From positions 16,330-80,329 of the forward strand of contig WJME01000125.1 of the NCBI GenBank assembly GCA_014728115.1: a stretch of 64,000 nt of DNA, in the 5' to 3' direction. The DNA is from Candidatus Zhuqueibacterota bacterium (lineage in GTDB: Bacteria > Zhuqueibacterota > Zhuqueibacteria > Residuimicrobiales > Oceaniaggregativiventaceae). Positions within the stretch are counted from its first letter, which is position 1; each line of letters starts with the position of its first letter. This document shows positions 7,418-15,738 of the stretch, one piece after another. The position numbers and the translations under genes were made by a program. The notes beneath the pieces are model-generated. The model was not told the origin of the DNA and did no database searches. It saw nothing but the letters and a program-made list of their open reading frames with translations.

Positions 7418-7615
7418 ATGAAAAATGTTCAGGATGAAACGATTGCACGTTTAAATGCAAACATGCTCGGGAGAGTGTCAGGAGGATTGGCAAATGAACT
7501 GAAAAACCTGCCAGGGATATTTATGCTCGATCCAGAGCCGATCAAACACAGGGATATGAGCAGATCCGGTTTAAAAACTCGATTCACTCGCCAGATTCGG
7601 TCATTTCACGTATGA
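7418..7615 (+). CDS. Short histidine-kinase-like remnant or small protein
   Basis: 65 residues from the ATG at 7418; an in-frame GTG at 7412 is also possible, with AGGAGGG at 7401-7407. The stretch MLGRVSGGLANELKNLPGIF aligns in outline with the dimerisation/phospho-acceptor helix of histidine kinases (L-G-R-x-x-x-G-x-A-H-E-x-x-N-P-L), but Asn stands where the phosphorylated His should be. There is no ATPase domain downstream. The last 32 bases overlap the end of the TolC gene on the other strand. It could be a decayed kinase or a small protein of unknown role. Confidence 0.4.
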   Translation: MKNVQDETIARLNANMLGRVSGGLANELKNLPGIFMLDPEPIKHRDMSRSGLKTRFTRQIRSFHV

Positions 7616-8876
7616 TGCCACCGGTGATTTTTAACAAAGCCTGTTCGGCCTCGATCAGATCATAGATCGCATCCAGTCGACTGACCGCTGCGTTGAGAAA
7701 GACCAGTTGGACATCGCGAAAGTTGAAGGAATTGATCGCGCCATTGCGAAATTTTTCTTCGGAAATCTGTAAATTGAGCTCTGCTGCTTCAAGAGATTCT
7801 ATAGCCACCTGCAACAACTCTTTTCTGACCCTATGAGTCTCATAGAGATCGATTAAACGGTTGCTGAGACTGTGTTTCATGCTCTCTATTGAGATTTGTC
7901 CGGCCCGGCGATCTATTTCAGCGATGTCAATGGCCCGGCGGCGATTGCCGCCATTGAAAATCGTCCAGGACAGCGTGAGTGACGCAAATGCATTTCCCCG
8001 GTCAAATGTTGTGGGATCTCCTGTGGCATAACTCAGCTGATTCTGAGCCTTTTCATAACCGGCACGAAGATTCAGACTGGGCAGCCATTCGCTTTTCGCC
8101 AGGGCTTTTTGGCGCTCGAGCAGGGATTGGGTGATATACTGGTTCTTTAGGTTGCGGTTGCTTGAAAGCATTCTTTGCTTTAGGGCATCGAGATCAAAGG
8201 TTCTGGAATCTGTTTCGAACGCTTTGGTTAATCGAAATTGCGATGGTTCCTGAATGCCCATCAGATATGTCAACTCTCGCCGGGCATTGCGGGTGTTTTG
8301 TCGTTGTTGCAGAAACCTCCCCTTGTCTTCAAGGAATGCATTCTGTGCTTGTAATAATTCGTATTGCGTCTGTGCTCCCAATTCATGGCGTTGCTGTTCA
8401 TGGTCATAGCGATCCTGAGAAAGCTCCATAACTTGTCGCAATACCTCGAGTTTTTCCTGCTGCAACAGTGCATTATAATAGGAAAGAATGACTGATTGCA
8501 AGGTATTTTCAATGATCAATGTGGTATTGCCATTCGAAAGCTCTTCAAGATCGTCGAGTCTCGATTTGCGGATCGATATGGCAAACCCATCGAACAGCAA
8601 CCAGTTCATGCTCACCGTGCCGGCCAGAGTGCGTTGCTCGCTATCACCTGTTTGCTCATAATTCCACCTGTCTGTCGCTGACAGATCGATTCCCAGCGTT
8701 GGAAAGCGCCCGGCATTTCCCCAGGCATTATTCACCTCGGCTATTCTTTGATCTGCCCGTTGTAACCGAATATCATAATTGTTTTCAAGAGCCAGGTTGA
8801 TGGCATCTGCCAGACTCAAATCCTGCGCAGCAACCATGGATCCTATGGAGAGGATTAAAAAAATAAAATGTCTCAT
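7584..8876 (-). CDS. TolC-family outer-membrane efflux protein
   Basis: 430 residues from the ATG at 8876, which places a clean signal peptide (MRHFIFLILSIGSMVAAQ) at the start; an upstream GTG would add 13 residues before it. Two tandem repeats of helical/barrel segments follow: DLSLADAINLALENNYDIRL, later LLFDGFAISIRKSR, and LSWTIFNGGNRRRAIDIAEI in the second half. This internal duplication is the TolC signature. TolC trimers form the outer-membrane exit duct for tripartite pumps. The gene is last in the adaptor-RND-TolC operon, 129 bases after the pump gene. Confidence 0.9.
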   Translation of the reverse strand: MRHFIFLILSIGSMVAAQDLSLADAINLALENNYDIRLQRADQRIAEVNNAWGNAGRFPTLGIDLSATDRWNYEQTGDSEQRTLAGTVSMNWLLFDGFAISIRKSRLDDLEELSNGNTTLIIENTLQSVILSYYNALLQQEKLEVLRQVMELSQDRYDHEQQRHELGAQTQYELLQAQNAFLEDKGRFLQQRQNTRNARRELTYLMGIQEPSQFRLTKAFETDSRTFDLDALKQRMLSSNRNLKNQYITQSLLERQKALAKSEWLPSLNLRAGYEKAQNQLSYATGDPTTFDRGNAFASLTLSWTIFNGGNRRRAIDIAEIDRRAGQISIESMKHSLSNRLIDLYETHRVRKELLQVAIESLEAAELNLQISEEKFRNGAINSFNFRDVQLVFLNAAVSRLDAIYDLIEAEQALLKITGGIIREMTESGE

Positions 8877-9005
8877 GATCTTTCCAAAATATTTTCCTGA
8901 AATCTGTCGCATCACATCAAGTGATTTTTAAACTCTGGATTTTATATTCTCAATTCATGAACATTGATTAGATCACGCCTTTCTGCAAGGAGAAAAGGGT
9001 GTTGT

Positions 9006-12000
9006 TCAAGCCTGCAATTCCCGTTTGCGGTGCATGACAGCGATTTCCACTTCTTCCGGTTGAGGCCGGTGGCCGGTCCATAACCACCATGCGCGGCACC
9101 GCAGATCGCTGAGCACATGAATCAATACCGGAAAAAAGATCAAAATAAACATCGTGCCGAATGCCACGCCATAGGCCAATGAAATGGCCATGGGAATGAG
9201 AAACTGTGCCTGGTGACTTTTTTCCAGGATCAGCGGAAACAGTCCGATCGTGGTCGTCAGGGTCGTAAGGATGATGGGTCGTAAACGTGCCTTGCCAGTT
9301 TCCAGAATCGCCTTTTTAATATCGGCGCCTGCGGCAACCAATGAATTATATTTGGATAAAAAGATCACGGCATCGTTGACAATGACCCCGGTTAGAGCGA
9401 TCATGCCGAGCACACTGAGCAATGAAACGGGCTTGCCATGTAACCAGTGGCCCCAAAAGGCTCCGAGTAATGATAGGGGAATCATAAAAAGAATGATCAC
9501 GGCTTGCAACAAGGATTTAAAGTGAATCATCAGCACAAGAACGATCAAGGCGAATGCGATGAGAAAATAGGTCTGTAATTTGTCCACAGCAATACGGCTT
9601 TCGCGCTGTTGGCCCTGATATTGTACATTGATGCCGGGATATTGCGATTTGATTTGAGGAATAATCCGAGAGTTTACCTGGGCCAGAATATCGGGTACCG
9701 AGGCATAGGGATCGACGAGATCGGCTTCGATACGAATTTCGCGCTGACCGTTATAGTGCTGAATGCCCACGGGTCCCCGTTCGAGTTGATAATCTGCCAG
9801 CTCGATGAGCGGGTATTCGCCTTGTGGAGTCTGGATTTTCATTCGTTCCAACTGACCCAGATTGAGCCGGTCCTCTCTGGGAAAGCGTACCCAGATGCGT
9901 AGTTCATTGCGGCCCTGCTGTAGCCGCTGCGCTTGTCCGCCATAAAAAGCGCGGCGAACCTGACCGGCGATATCATTTTCATCGAGTCCGAGAAAATAGG
10001 CTTTGGGTTTGAGTTGCAACCGTACTTCTTGTTTGCCTTGTGCGTTATTGTCTACCACGTCTTTGAGAATGGGCATTTCTTTTAACTGTTCCATCAGCAT
10101 CGTCTTGGCAGCATCCAATTCTTCGAGATCCCGGCTCAAAAGACTGATCGCGACCGGCGAGCCCCAACGATTGCGACCGCCCACGGTAAATTTTTCAGCT
10201 TCAGGAACCGGACCGATTTTCTCTCTTACCCTTTGGGCAATCTGCATGCCGGTAATATCGAGGTTTGTCAGATCTCTTGGCCATACCGACAGCTCACCGG
10301 CATGAGCGCCTCGTTCCCGGCCCGAGAACGCGCTTCCCACCCGCAGACGGGTATGGTCGATGAGCGGCACGCTGTCGTTCATGCTTTGCATGAGTTCATC
10401 ATTGACTTGCCAGACCGCATCTTCAAAGCGATGTAGATATTCATACGTCTGTTTCTCTCCCGCTCCCGGAACGAATGCCACATTGATTTCAAAACTGTCA
10501 AAATCGACCACCGGGAAATAGGTGTTTTTGATAAATCCTCCAACAAACAGTCCAATGGTAATCATGAACAGAGCGACCGGAGTGCCGATCATGATCCAGC
10601 GCCACTTTAAAAGCCAGTGCAATGCCCGTCCATAGATGTTTTCCCGCAGCCAGATAAAAAAGGCTTCCGTGTATTTGCGTACATTAAATGTGCTTTGTTT
10701 GGCTTTACGATATTTGAGAACATGTTTATTGCCGACATGTGCAGGAAGAATAAAAAAGGCCTCCACAAGAGAGAGAAGTAAAGAGACAATGACGATAAAG
10801 GCCATTTCCCACTGGGCTTCAAACTGTGTCCCCTGCATAAATAACAGGGGTGCAAAGGCTATGACCGTGGTCGAAATAGAGGTCACCACAGCGGGCGCGA
10901 CCTCCAGAGTGCCTGAAACCGCTGCGTGATGCGGAGATTTTCCCGCCTCAAAATGGGAATAAATGTTCTCACCGATCACGATCCCGTCGTCAACCAGAAT
11001 ACCGATGACCAGAATCATACCAAACAATGACATCATGTTTATGGTGATCCCATAGAGATTGGCCAGGATAAACATGGCCAAAAATGATGCCGGGATTCCC
11101 CAGGCCACCCAAAAAGAGACGCGAAAATTGAGAAAAAGAGTCAGGGAGAGCATCACCAGCGTAAATCCGATCAGTCCGTTATTGAGCAAGACATCGAGAC
11201 GGCTGTTCAGAATTTCCAAAAAACTGAAATTCATACGCAGCTCGACTCCCGGATTCCTTTCATTAAAACGTTCAATGTATTCATTGACATAATCGGTGAT
11301 TTCTTTGAGATCTTCTTCGGGCAGTTTTTCCACCATAATGGAAACTGACTTGATGCCATTGCCATAGGTGGGATAAAAGTTTTCCGGTTCTTTTTTCTTG
11401 ACAACGGCCACATCCCGCAATCGTAAAAATCCGCCCGTCTCTGAGCCGCGGATGATGATATTGCTGATCTTGTCAGGATCAGCACTGCGCGACCGCAACC
11501 GAATGAGCACTTCCTGGGATTCGGATTTGATTTGTCCGGCTGAAATATCCCGGTTATTGTTCAGGATAGCTGAGCCGATTTCGTTGATAGAAAGATTATA
11601 ACGCAACAAATCGGCTTCACTGATTTCCACCGATATTTCCGGATCCGGTGCACCATACAGACTCACCTGGCTGATGACTCCTGAATTGAGAAGATCATCC
11701 TCGATCTGGTAGGCATATTCTTGTAAGGTAAAAATATCGGTATCACCCGCCAGGTTGAGAAACAGGGCTCTGGATGTATTGCGCTGCTTATAGACCACCG
11801 GTCGTTCCGCTGCACTGGGAAATCCGGATATCCCGTCCACCGCATTTTTGACCTCCATCAGGACTTCGTCGATATCGTATTGACCGGTCGTCTCGATGGT
11901 GACACGGGACGAATTTTCAGATGACGTAGAGGTGATTTCCTTGATGCCCACGATACTGCGCAATGCGGCTTCGATGCGGGTGGTGATGCCTTCTTCCATT

Positions 12001-12179
12001 TCAATGGGGGACGCCCCCGGGTAATACACCGAGATGGAGATAAAACGTGACGTTCGTTCAGGGAAAAACGATTTTTTCAGGTTTGCCAATGAAATCAAGC
12101 CTGCAATCACAATAAAAGCAATGAGCAGGTTGGCATAAAACGGAAATGTCACAAAAGTGGCTACGAGTTTTCTGAACAT
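9006..12179 (-). CDS. RND-family efflux permease (AcrB-like)
   Basis: 1057 residues, normal length for an inner-membrane RND transporter. A first transmembrane helix (ANLLIAFIVIAGLISL) and two large periplasmic loops are visible. The TM4 motif GILVDDGIVIGENIYSHFE carries the paired Asp residues of the proton relay. The C-terminal repeat has GMIALTGVIVNDAVIFLSKY. The sequence is closest in pattern to HAE-type multidrug exporters rather than heavy-metal exporters, whose TM4 motif differs. It works with the upstream adaptor and downstream TolC. Substrate unknown. Confidence 0.92.
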   Translation of the reverse strand: MFRKLVATFVTFPFYANLLIAFIVIAGLISLANLKKSFFPERTSRFISISVYYPGASPIEMEEGITTRIEAALRSIVGIKEITSTSSENSSRVTIETTGQYDIDEVLMEVKNAVDGISGFPSAAERPVVYKQRNTSRALFLNLAGDTDIFTLQEYAYQIEDDLLNSGVISQVSLYGAPDPEISVEISEADLLRYNLSINEIGSAILNNNRDISAGQIKSESQEVLIRLRSRSADPDKISNIIIRGSETGGFLRLRDVAVVKKKEPENFYPTYGNGIKSVSIMVEKLPEEDLKEITDYVNEYIERFNERNPGVELRMNFSFLEILNSRLDVLLNNGLIGFTLVMLSLTLFLNFRVSFWVAWGIPASFLAMFILANLYGITINMMSLFGMILVIGILVDDGIVIGENIYSHFEAGKSPHHAAVSGTLEVAPAVVTSISTTVIAFAPLLFMQGTQFEAQWEMAFIVIVSLLLSLVEAFFILPAHVGNKHVLKYRKAKQSTFNVRKYTEAFFIWLRENIYGRALHWLLKWRWIMIGTPVALFMITIGLFVGGFIKNTYFPVVDFDSFEINVAFVPGAGEKQTYEYLHRFEDAVWQVNDELMQSMNDSVPLIDHTRLRVGSAFSGRERGAHAGELSVWPRDLTNLDITGMQIAQRVREKIGPVPEAEKFTVGGRNRWGSPVAISLLSRDLEELDAAKTMLMEQLKEMPILKDVVDNNAQGKQEVRLQLKPKAYFLGLDENDIAGQVRRAFYGGQAQRLQQGRNELRIWVRFPREDRLNLGQLERMKIQTPQGEYPLIELADYQLERGPVGIQHYNGQREIRIEADLVDPYASVPDILAQVNSRIIPQIKSQYPGINVQYQGQQRESRIAVDKLQTYFLIAFALIVLVLMIHFKSLLQAVIILFMIPLSLLGAFWGHWLHGKPVSLLSVLGMIALTGVIVNDAVIFLSKYNSLVAAGADIKKAILETGKARLRPIILTTLTTTIGLFPLILEKSHQAQFLIPMAISLAYGVAFGTMFILIFFPVLIHVLSDLRCRAWWLWTGHRPQPEEVEIAVMHRKRELQA

Positions 12180-12229
12180 CTGGGATTGACCTGTAAGGTT
12201 AATGACATGTATATAATTCTGACAGAGAA

Positions 12230-13399
12230 TCAGAGTTTATCAGGGGATCCATCCCGGTCCAGAATCTTGACCGGGGTGTTTTCCGAGACATTGATCAGAG
12301 GCTGCACAACAATCCGGGTCCCTTCCGGTAATCCCCGAAAGACAAGAGACTCTTCGTTGATCTTGATGATTTCGATCTGTTCCTGTCGTAATTTTCCCTC
12401 TTGTACCACAAAGATTTGATCATAATTAAAGACGGCCTTGCGGGGGATCTCCATGGCTTGTTCTATGGTTCCGCCGTGAAATTCACAATTCAGATATTCG
12501 CCTGCATAGAGCTGTTTCTGGCCATGTAAAGGAACACTCACATAGACCGGACGTGTCTGCGTATTTGGATCCACAAAATCGGATATCCTGACCACTTGAC
12601 CTGTCCAGGTATGACGACGGTCTGTTGAAAAGAGCTTTACAGACTGGCCTGTCTGAATCCATTCTGTAAATCCGTTTTCCACAGGAATTTCGACTTCGAC
12701 GGTATCGGTATGAATGATGGTCGCAATTCGTCCTCCGGTGTTGGTATACGCTCCGGCCTGCAGATTGACCCGCACAAACGTACCGTTAAATGGAGCATAA
12801 AGGGTGTGCCTGGATAACTGTTTTTCCAGCTTTAGCAGCGAATAATAGTCGCTGAGAAGGTTTCGGCTGGCCAGGTAGATCTTTAATTTTTCTCCTTCTA
12901 TTTCCGGCAAGGGGGGCAGATTTTTATCCAGATCGATGGCATTGAAAAATGATCGAAAATCCTGAAATCGTTCGGGAAAATCGATTTTTATATCTGGCAA
13001 GAGGTTGGCCAACGTATTGAGGAATTGGCTCTTTTGGGCTTTGAGCGCCAGTTCCATTTCATCCTTGTAAATCGTCAGGAGAACATCGCCCCTTGAAAAG
13101 GATTGGCCTTTTTTCAAGGGGATGGCTCCTGCAGAGATCTTTCCCGATGCTTCAGCGACGATCTCGACCTCGGCACTGGATACGACCCGTCCTTTGCCAC
13201 TGATGGTCGAATGAATGGTTGTATATTCGACGGGTGTGGCAGCAACATACCGGTCGCCTGCCTGTGGTGGTTTTTGGACAAATTCTTTTTTTTGTGCCAT
13301 GAGGAACCTCATGACCAGAAAACTGCCGGAAATCATCACCAGCAGCGAAACAATAATGATCAACTGTCGTTTTTTCACAAGACCTCTATGAATAGTCAT
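12230..13399 (-). CDS. Periplasmic adaptor subunit of RND efflux pump (HlyD/AcrA family)
   Basis: 389 residues with one N-terminal membrane anchor (QLIIIVSLLVMISGSFLVM). The barrel-sandwich halves flank a helical hairpin: VEIVAEASGKI near residue 75 and LYAPFNGTFVRVNLQAG near residue 215. The hairpin between them is unusually proline-rich (FPERFQDF, LPPLPEIEG). A beta-barrel domain follows (VEVEIPVENGFTEWI). It couples the RND permease to TolC. First gene of the three-gene operon, 50 bases before the permease. No dedicated regulator is adjacent; the 225-base gap to the divergent EcsC-type gene presumably holds both promoters. Confidence 0.9.
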   Translation of the reverse strand: MTIHRGLVKKRQLIIIVSLLVMISGSFLVMRFLMAQKKEFVQKPPQAGDRYVAATPVEYTTIHSTISGKGRVVSSAEVEIVAEASGKISAGAIPLKKGQSFSRGDVLLTIYKDEMELALKAQKSQFLNTLANLLPDIKIDFPERFQDFRSFFNAIDLDKNLPPLPEIEGEKLKIYLASRNLLSDYYSLLKLEKQLSRHTLYAPFNGTFVRVNLQAGAYTNTGGRIATIIHTDTVEVEIPVENGFTEWIQTGQSVKLFSTDRRHTWTGQVVRISDFVDPNTQTRPVYVSVPLHGQKQLYAGEYLNCEFHGGTIEQAMEIPRKAVFNYDQIFVVQEGKLRQEQIEIIKINEESLVFRGLPEGTRIVVQPLINVSENTPVKILDRDGSPDKL

Positions 13400-13624
13400 T
13401 TTACAATTCAGCGATTATCTGATTTGAATACGGAAAGAGGATAGGCTTTTTGAATCCTGTTGTTTATACAAGTGAGGTTGGGTTACAAAAACCTTCCTTT
13501 TAAATCCAATAAATAATGAACGAATTTTTTTTCAAAAATGCAAAATAATAGTTGTGCATAAAGATGTTTAGGAACTAGACGTTTCCAGTGCCTAAAGGTT
13601 CCCAGTATTCTATAGGAAAAACCC

Positions 13625-14419
13625 GTGAATGATTCAAAATTATCAGCCGACGACATTGCCCGTCTGAGAAGAGCCAAGAAAATTCTCGAACACCCCAGTT
13701 TCCTGGCCCGAATAACCCATGTCCTGGGAAAGCCTGTCGAACAAGGCTTTCGCATGCTGCCCGGCAACTGGCTCAAACTGGTCAACAAAGCAACGGAAAA
13801 ATCTCTGCGAATCGGACTCGAGGTCGCGGTGTCGAGTCTGCAATCCAAACCTCGCACCCGTCCCCGTAATGGTTTTCACAAATTCGCAGTCACCGCAAGC
13901 GGTGTGGGAGGGGGAATGTTTGGCCTGACTGCCCTGAGCATAGAGCTACCGGTATCCACGACCCTGATGCTTCGTTCCATTGCCGATATCGCCAAAAGTC
14001 AGGGAGAAGATCTGTCACAAATGGAATCCCGTTTGGCTTGTCTGCAGGTGTTCGCATTGGGAGGACGTGCACCCATGGATGATGCCAGCGATTCCGGGTA
14101 TTTTGCGGTGCGTGCGGCTCTTGCCAAAGCTGTTTCCGATGCTTCAGGCTTTATCGCACAGCGAGGGTTATCCCAAAAAGGGGCGCCGGTGATCGCGCGT
14201 CTGATTACACAGATTGCCGAGCGCTTTGGCATTGTGGTCAGCGAAAAAGTCGCCCTTCAGGCCGTCCCCGCGATCGGAGCTCTTGGCGGTGGCACTGTGA
14301 ACCTTTTGTTTATCAACCATTTTCAGGAAATGGCCACAGGTCATTTTACTATCCGCCACCTCGAAAGACTTTACGGGAGCGAATTCGTGCAACAAGAATA
14401 TCAGCGGCTGAGAATATAG
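13625..14419 (+). CDS. EcsC-family protein
   Basis: 264 residues from a GTG start, with AGGA about 7 bases upstream. The middle and C-terminal parts match the EcsC family pattern: GFHKFAVTASGVGGGMFGLT, then SIELPVSTTLMLRSIADIAK and GALGGGTVNLLFINHFQEMA at the end. Hydrophobic segments (ALSIELPVSTTLML, VPAIGALGGGTVNLLF) suggest membrane association. EcsC proteins have no firmly established biochemical role; B. subtilis EcsC is encoded with an ABC transporter, which is not the case here. The gene is divergent from the efflux operon and 149 bases upstream of the selenoprotein candidate. Confidence 0.85.
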   Translation: MNDSKLSADDIARLRRAKKILEHPSFLARITHVLGKPVEQGFRMLPGNWLKLVNKATEKSLRIGLEVAVSSLQSKPRTRPRNGFHKFAVTASGVGGGMFGLTALSIELPVSTTLMLRSIADIAKSQGEDLSQMESRLACLQVFALGGRAPMDDASDSGYFAVRAALAKAVSDASGFIAQRGLSQKGAPVIARLITQIAERFGIVVSEKVALQAVPAIGALGGGTVNLLFINHFQEMATGHFTIRHLERLYGSEFVQQEYQRLRI

Positions 14420-14568
14420 TTCCTTCAATTGACCTGAATTGTCCACCAAGCCTGGTGTTTTCAAGAACGCTGTTTCTGCCTCATGATCGGCAAAATATCA
14501 ACCCTGGGGAACAAGCATCGCCATCCTTCTGTTCTAATGACTATAGATCAAGAATATAAGGAAAGTGT

Positions 14569-15594
14569 ATGTATCTTTTTATTATAGTACTGTCGAGTTT
14601 GGTTCTATTTTTTTCTTCTCTTTTTTCCCAGTCATCCGGCCAACCATCCGCGTTTTCCACCGGACTCGATGTCGGGGATCAGGTCAGGGATTTTAAATTG
14701 CCTGACCAGAATGACAATGTGCTATCTTTGAGTAAACGAGTCGGACCAAATGGTGCTATTCTCAATTTTTTTCGCAGCGTGGTCTGGTGACCGTATTGCA
14801 AAAAGGAACTCGTAGAGTTTCATGAAAAATATACAGAATTCCAGTCCAGAGGACTGGAGATTATTGGTATAAGCTATGACTCTGTCGACAGTCTGCGGTC
14901 ATTTGCCAGCCGGTTTGACATCGGTTATCCATTGTTGGCGGATTCCTCCAGTCGCATCATTCGTGAATTCGGTATTCTCAATGAGAATATTGAACCGGGG
15001 AGCAAGGCCTACGGCATTCCACATCCCGGATTGTATGTTATTGATGAAAATCTCATTGTTATAGAAAAACAGTTCCAAGCCGCTTATGATGAGCGTCCCA
15101 GCGGTGAATCCATTCTGGCTGTTCATTTTGATAAAAGCCTGCCGCATCAAAAACAGTTCAAACTGCCTTATCTGAAAGGCTCTGTTGCCATAGCAGATAC
15201 CACTTCCTACCCATCGCAAATGCATGCCGTACAAATCAAGTTTCAACTCGATCCGGGGATTCATGTCTATGGGCATCCTGTGCCGCAGGGATACGTTCCA
15301 CTGACCATCACTCTGCAAACCCTTGCAGATGTCAGTATGGATTCCATAGAGGTTCCACCAACACGATCTTATCATATAGAGTCTCTTGACGAGACGTTCA
15401 ACGTCTTACCTGCTGAATTTACATTGCAAACCTATCTGAGAACCGTAAAAAAACCTCAGGCAGGTGATTTTGAACTGATATTCAAGATTGAAATGCAGGC
15501 CTGTGACAACAGAGTGTGTTTTCCTCCGGAGGAAAAAATGGTGAGATTTCCTTTTCATATCAGCAGGGCGTTGAAAGAACAGACTCGGAAATAG
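14569..15594 (+). CDS. Probable selenoprotein: redoxin (W-U-P-Y-C) fused to DsbD-alpha-like domain
   Basis: 341 residues if the UGA at 14788-14790 (codon 74) is read as selenocysteine. A signal peptide (IIVLSSLVLFFSSLFSQ) precedes a thioredoxin-fold peroxiredoxin-like domain: VGDQVRDFKLPDQND, then FFRSVVW-U-PYCKKELVEF, LEIIGISYDSVDSLRSFA and GIPHPGLYVID. In relatives the equivalent site reads W-C-P-Y/F-C-K, so Sec replaces the first Cys of the CxxC. The frame continues without break for 267 codons after the UGA. Residues ~200-335 resemble the DsbD N-terminal domain and end with MQACDNRVCFPPEE, its reactive Cys pair. AAGGAA precedes the ATG. A SECIS-like hairpin follows the UGA. Likely a periplasmic thiol peroxidase or reductase. 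A nonsense mutation is the alternative. Confidence 0.8.
14805..14821 (+). promoter_or_regulatory. Bacterial SECIS-like hairpin
   Basis: GGAACTC (14805-14811) pairs with GAGTTTC (14815-14821), seven pairs including one G-T, closing a GTA loop at 14812-14814. The loop begins with G, and 21 bases separate it from the end of the UGA at 14790. Both agree with the bacterial SECIS description (short apical stem, G among the first loop bases, loop 16-37 bases after UGA). Confidence 0.7.
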
Positions 15595-15681
15595 AATTCA
15601 AACCCGAGTTTGCATTCAAATGTTTTCCCAAAACGATTACCCAGGTCGCTCTGGATGGTGCAATGATTCACAGTATATTGC

Positions 15682-15718
15682 AAAAAATATCCCGGGCAAA
15701 TGATGCACTACCCGGGAT
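15682..15718 (-). terminator. Rho-independent terminator of the heparinase-type gene
   Basis: ATCCCGGG (15689-15696) and CCCGGGAT (15711-15718) form an 8-bp GC-rich stem. Read on the minus strand it is followed by a run of six T (complement of 15682-15687). It lies 21 bases past the stop codon of the lyase gene. Confidence 0.8.
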
Positions 15719-15738
15719 TAAAGTCTGAAGATCATTTT

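Noticed and set aside
14440..14462. Terminator after the EcsC-family gene
   Set aside because: CACCA/TGGTG gives only five pairs before the T stretch; not reliable.
14569..14790. Reading the 74-codon piece as a complete small gene ending at TGA, with a separate gene from 14932
   Set aside because: The stop falls in the middle of the conserved W-x-P-Y-C active-site motif, and the same frame continues with the rest of the redoxin fold; the second piece lacks a ribosome site at its first ATG.
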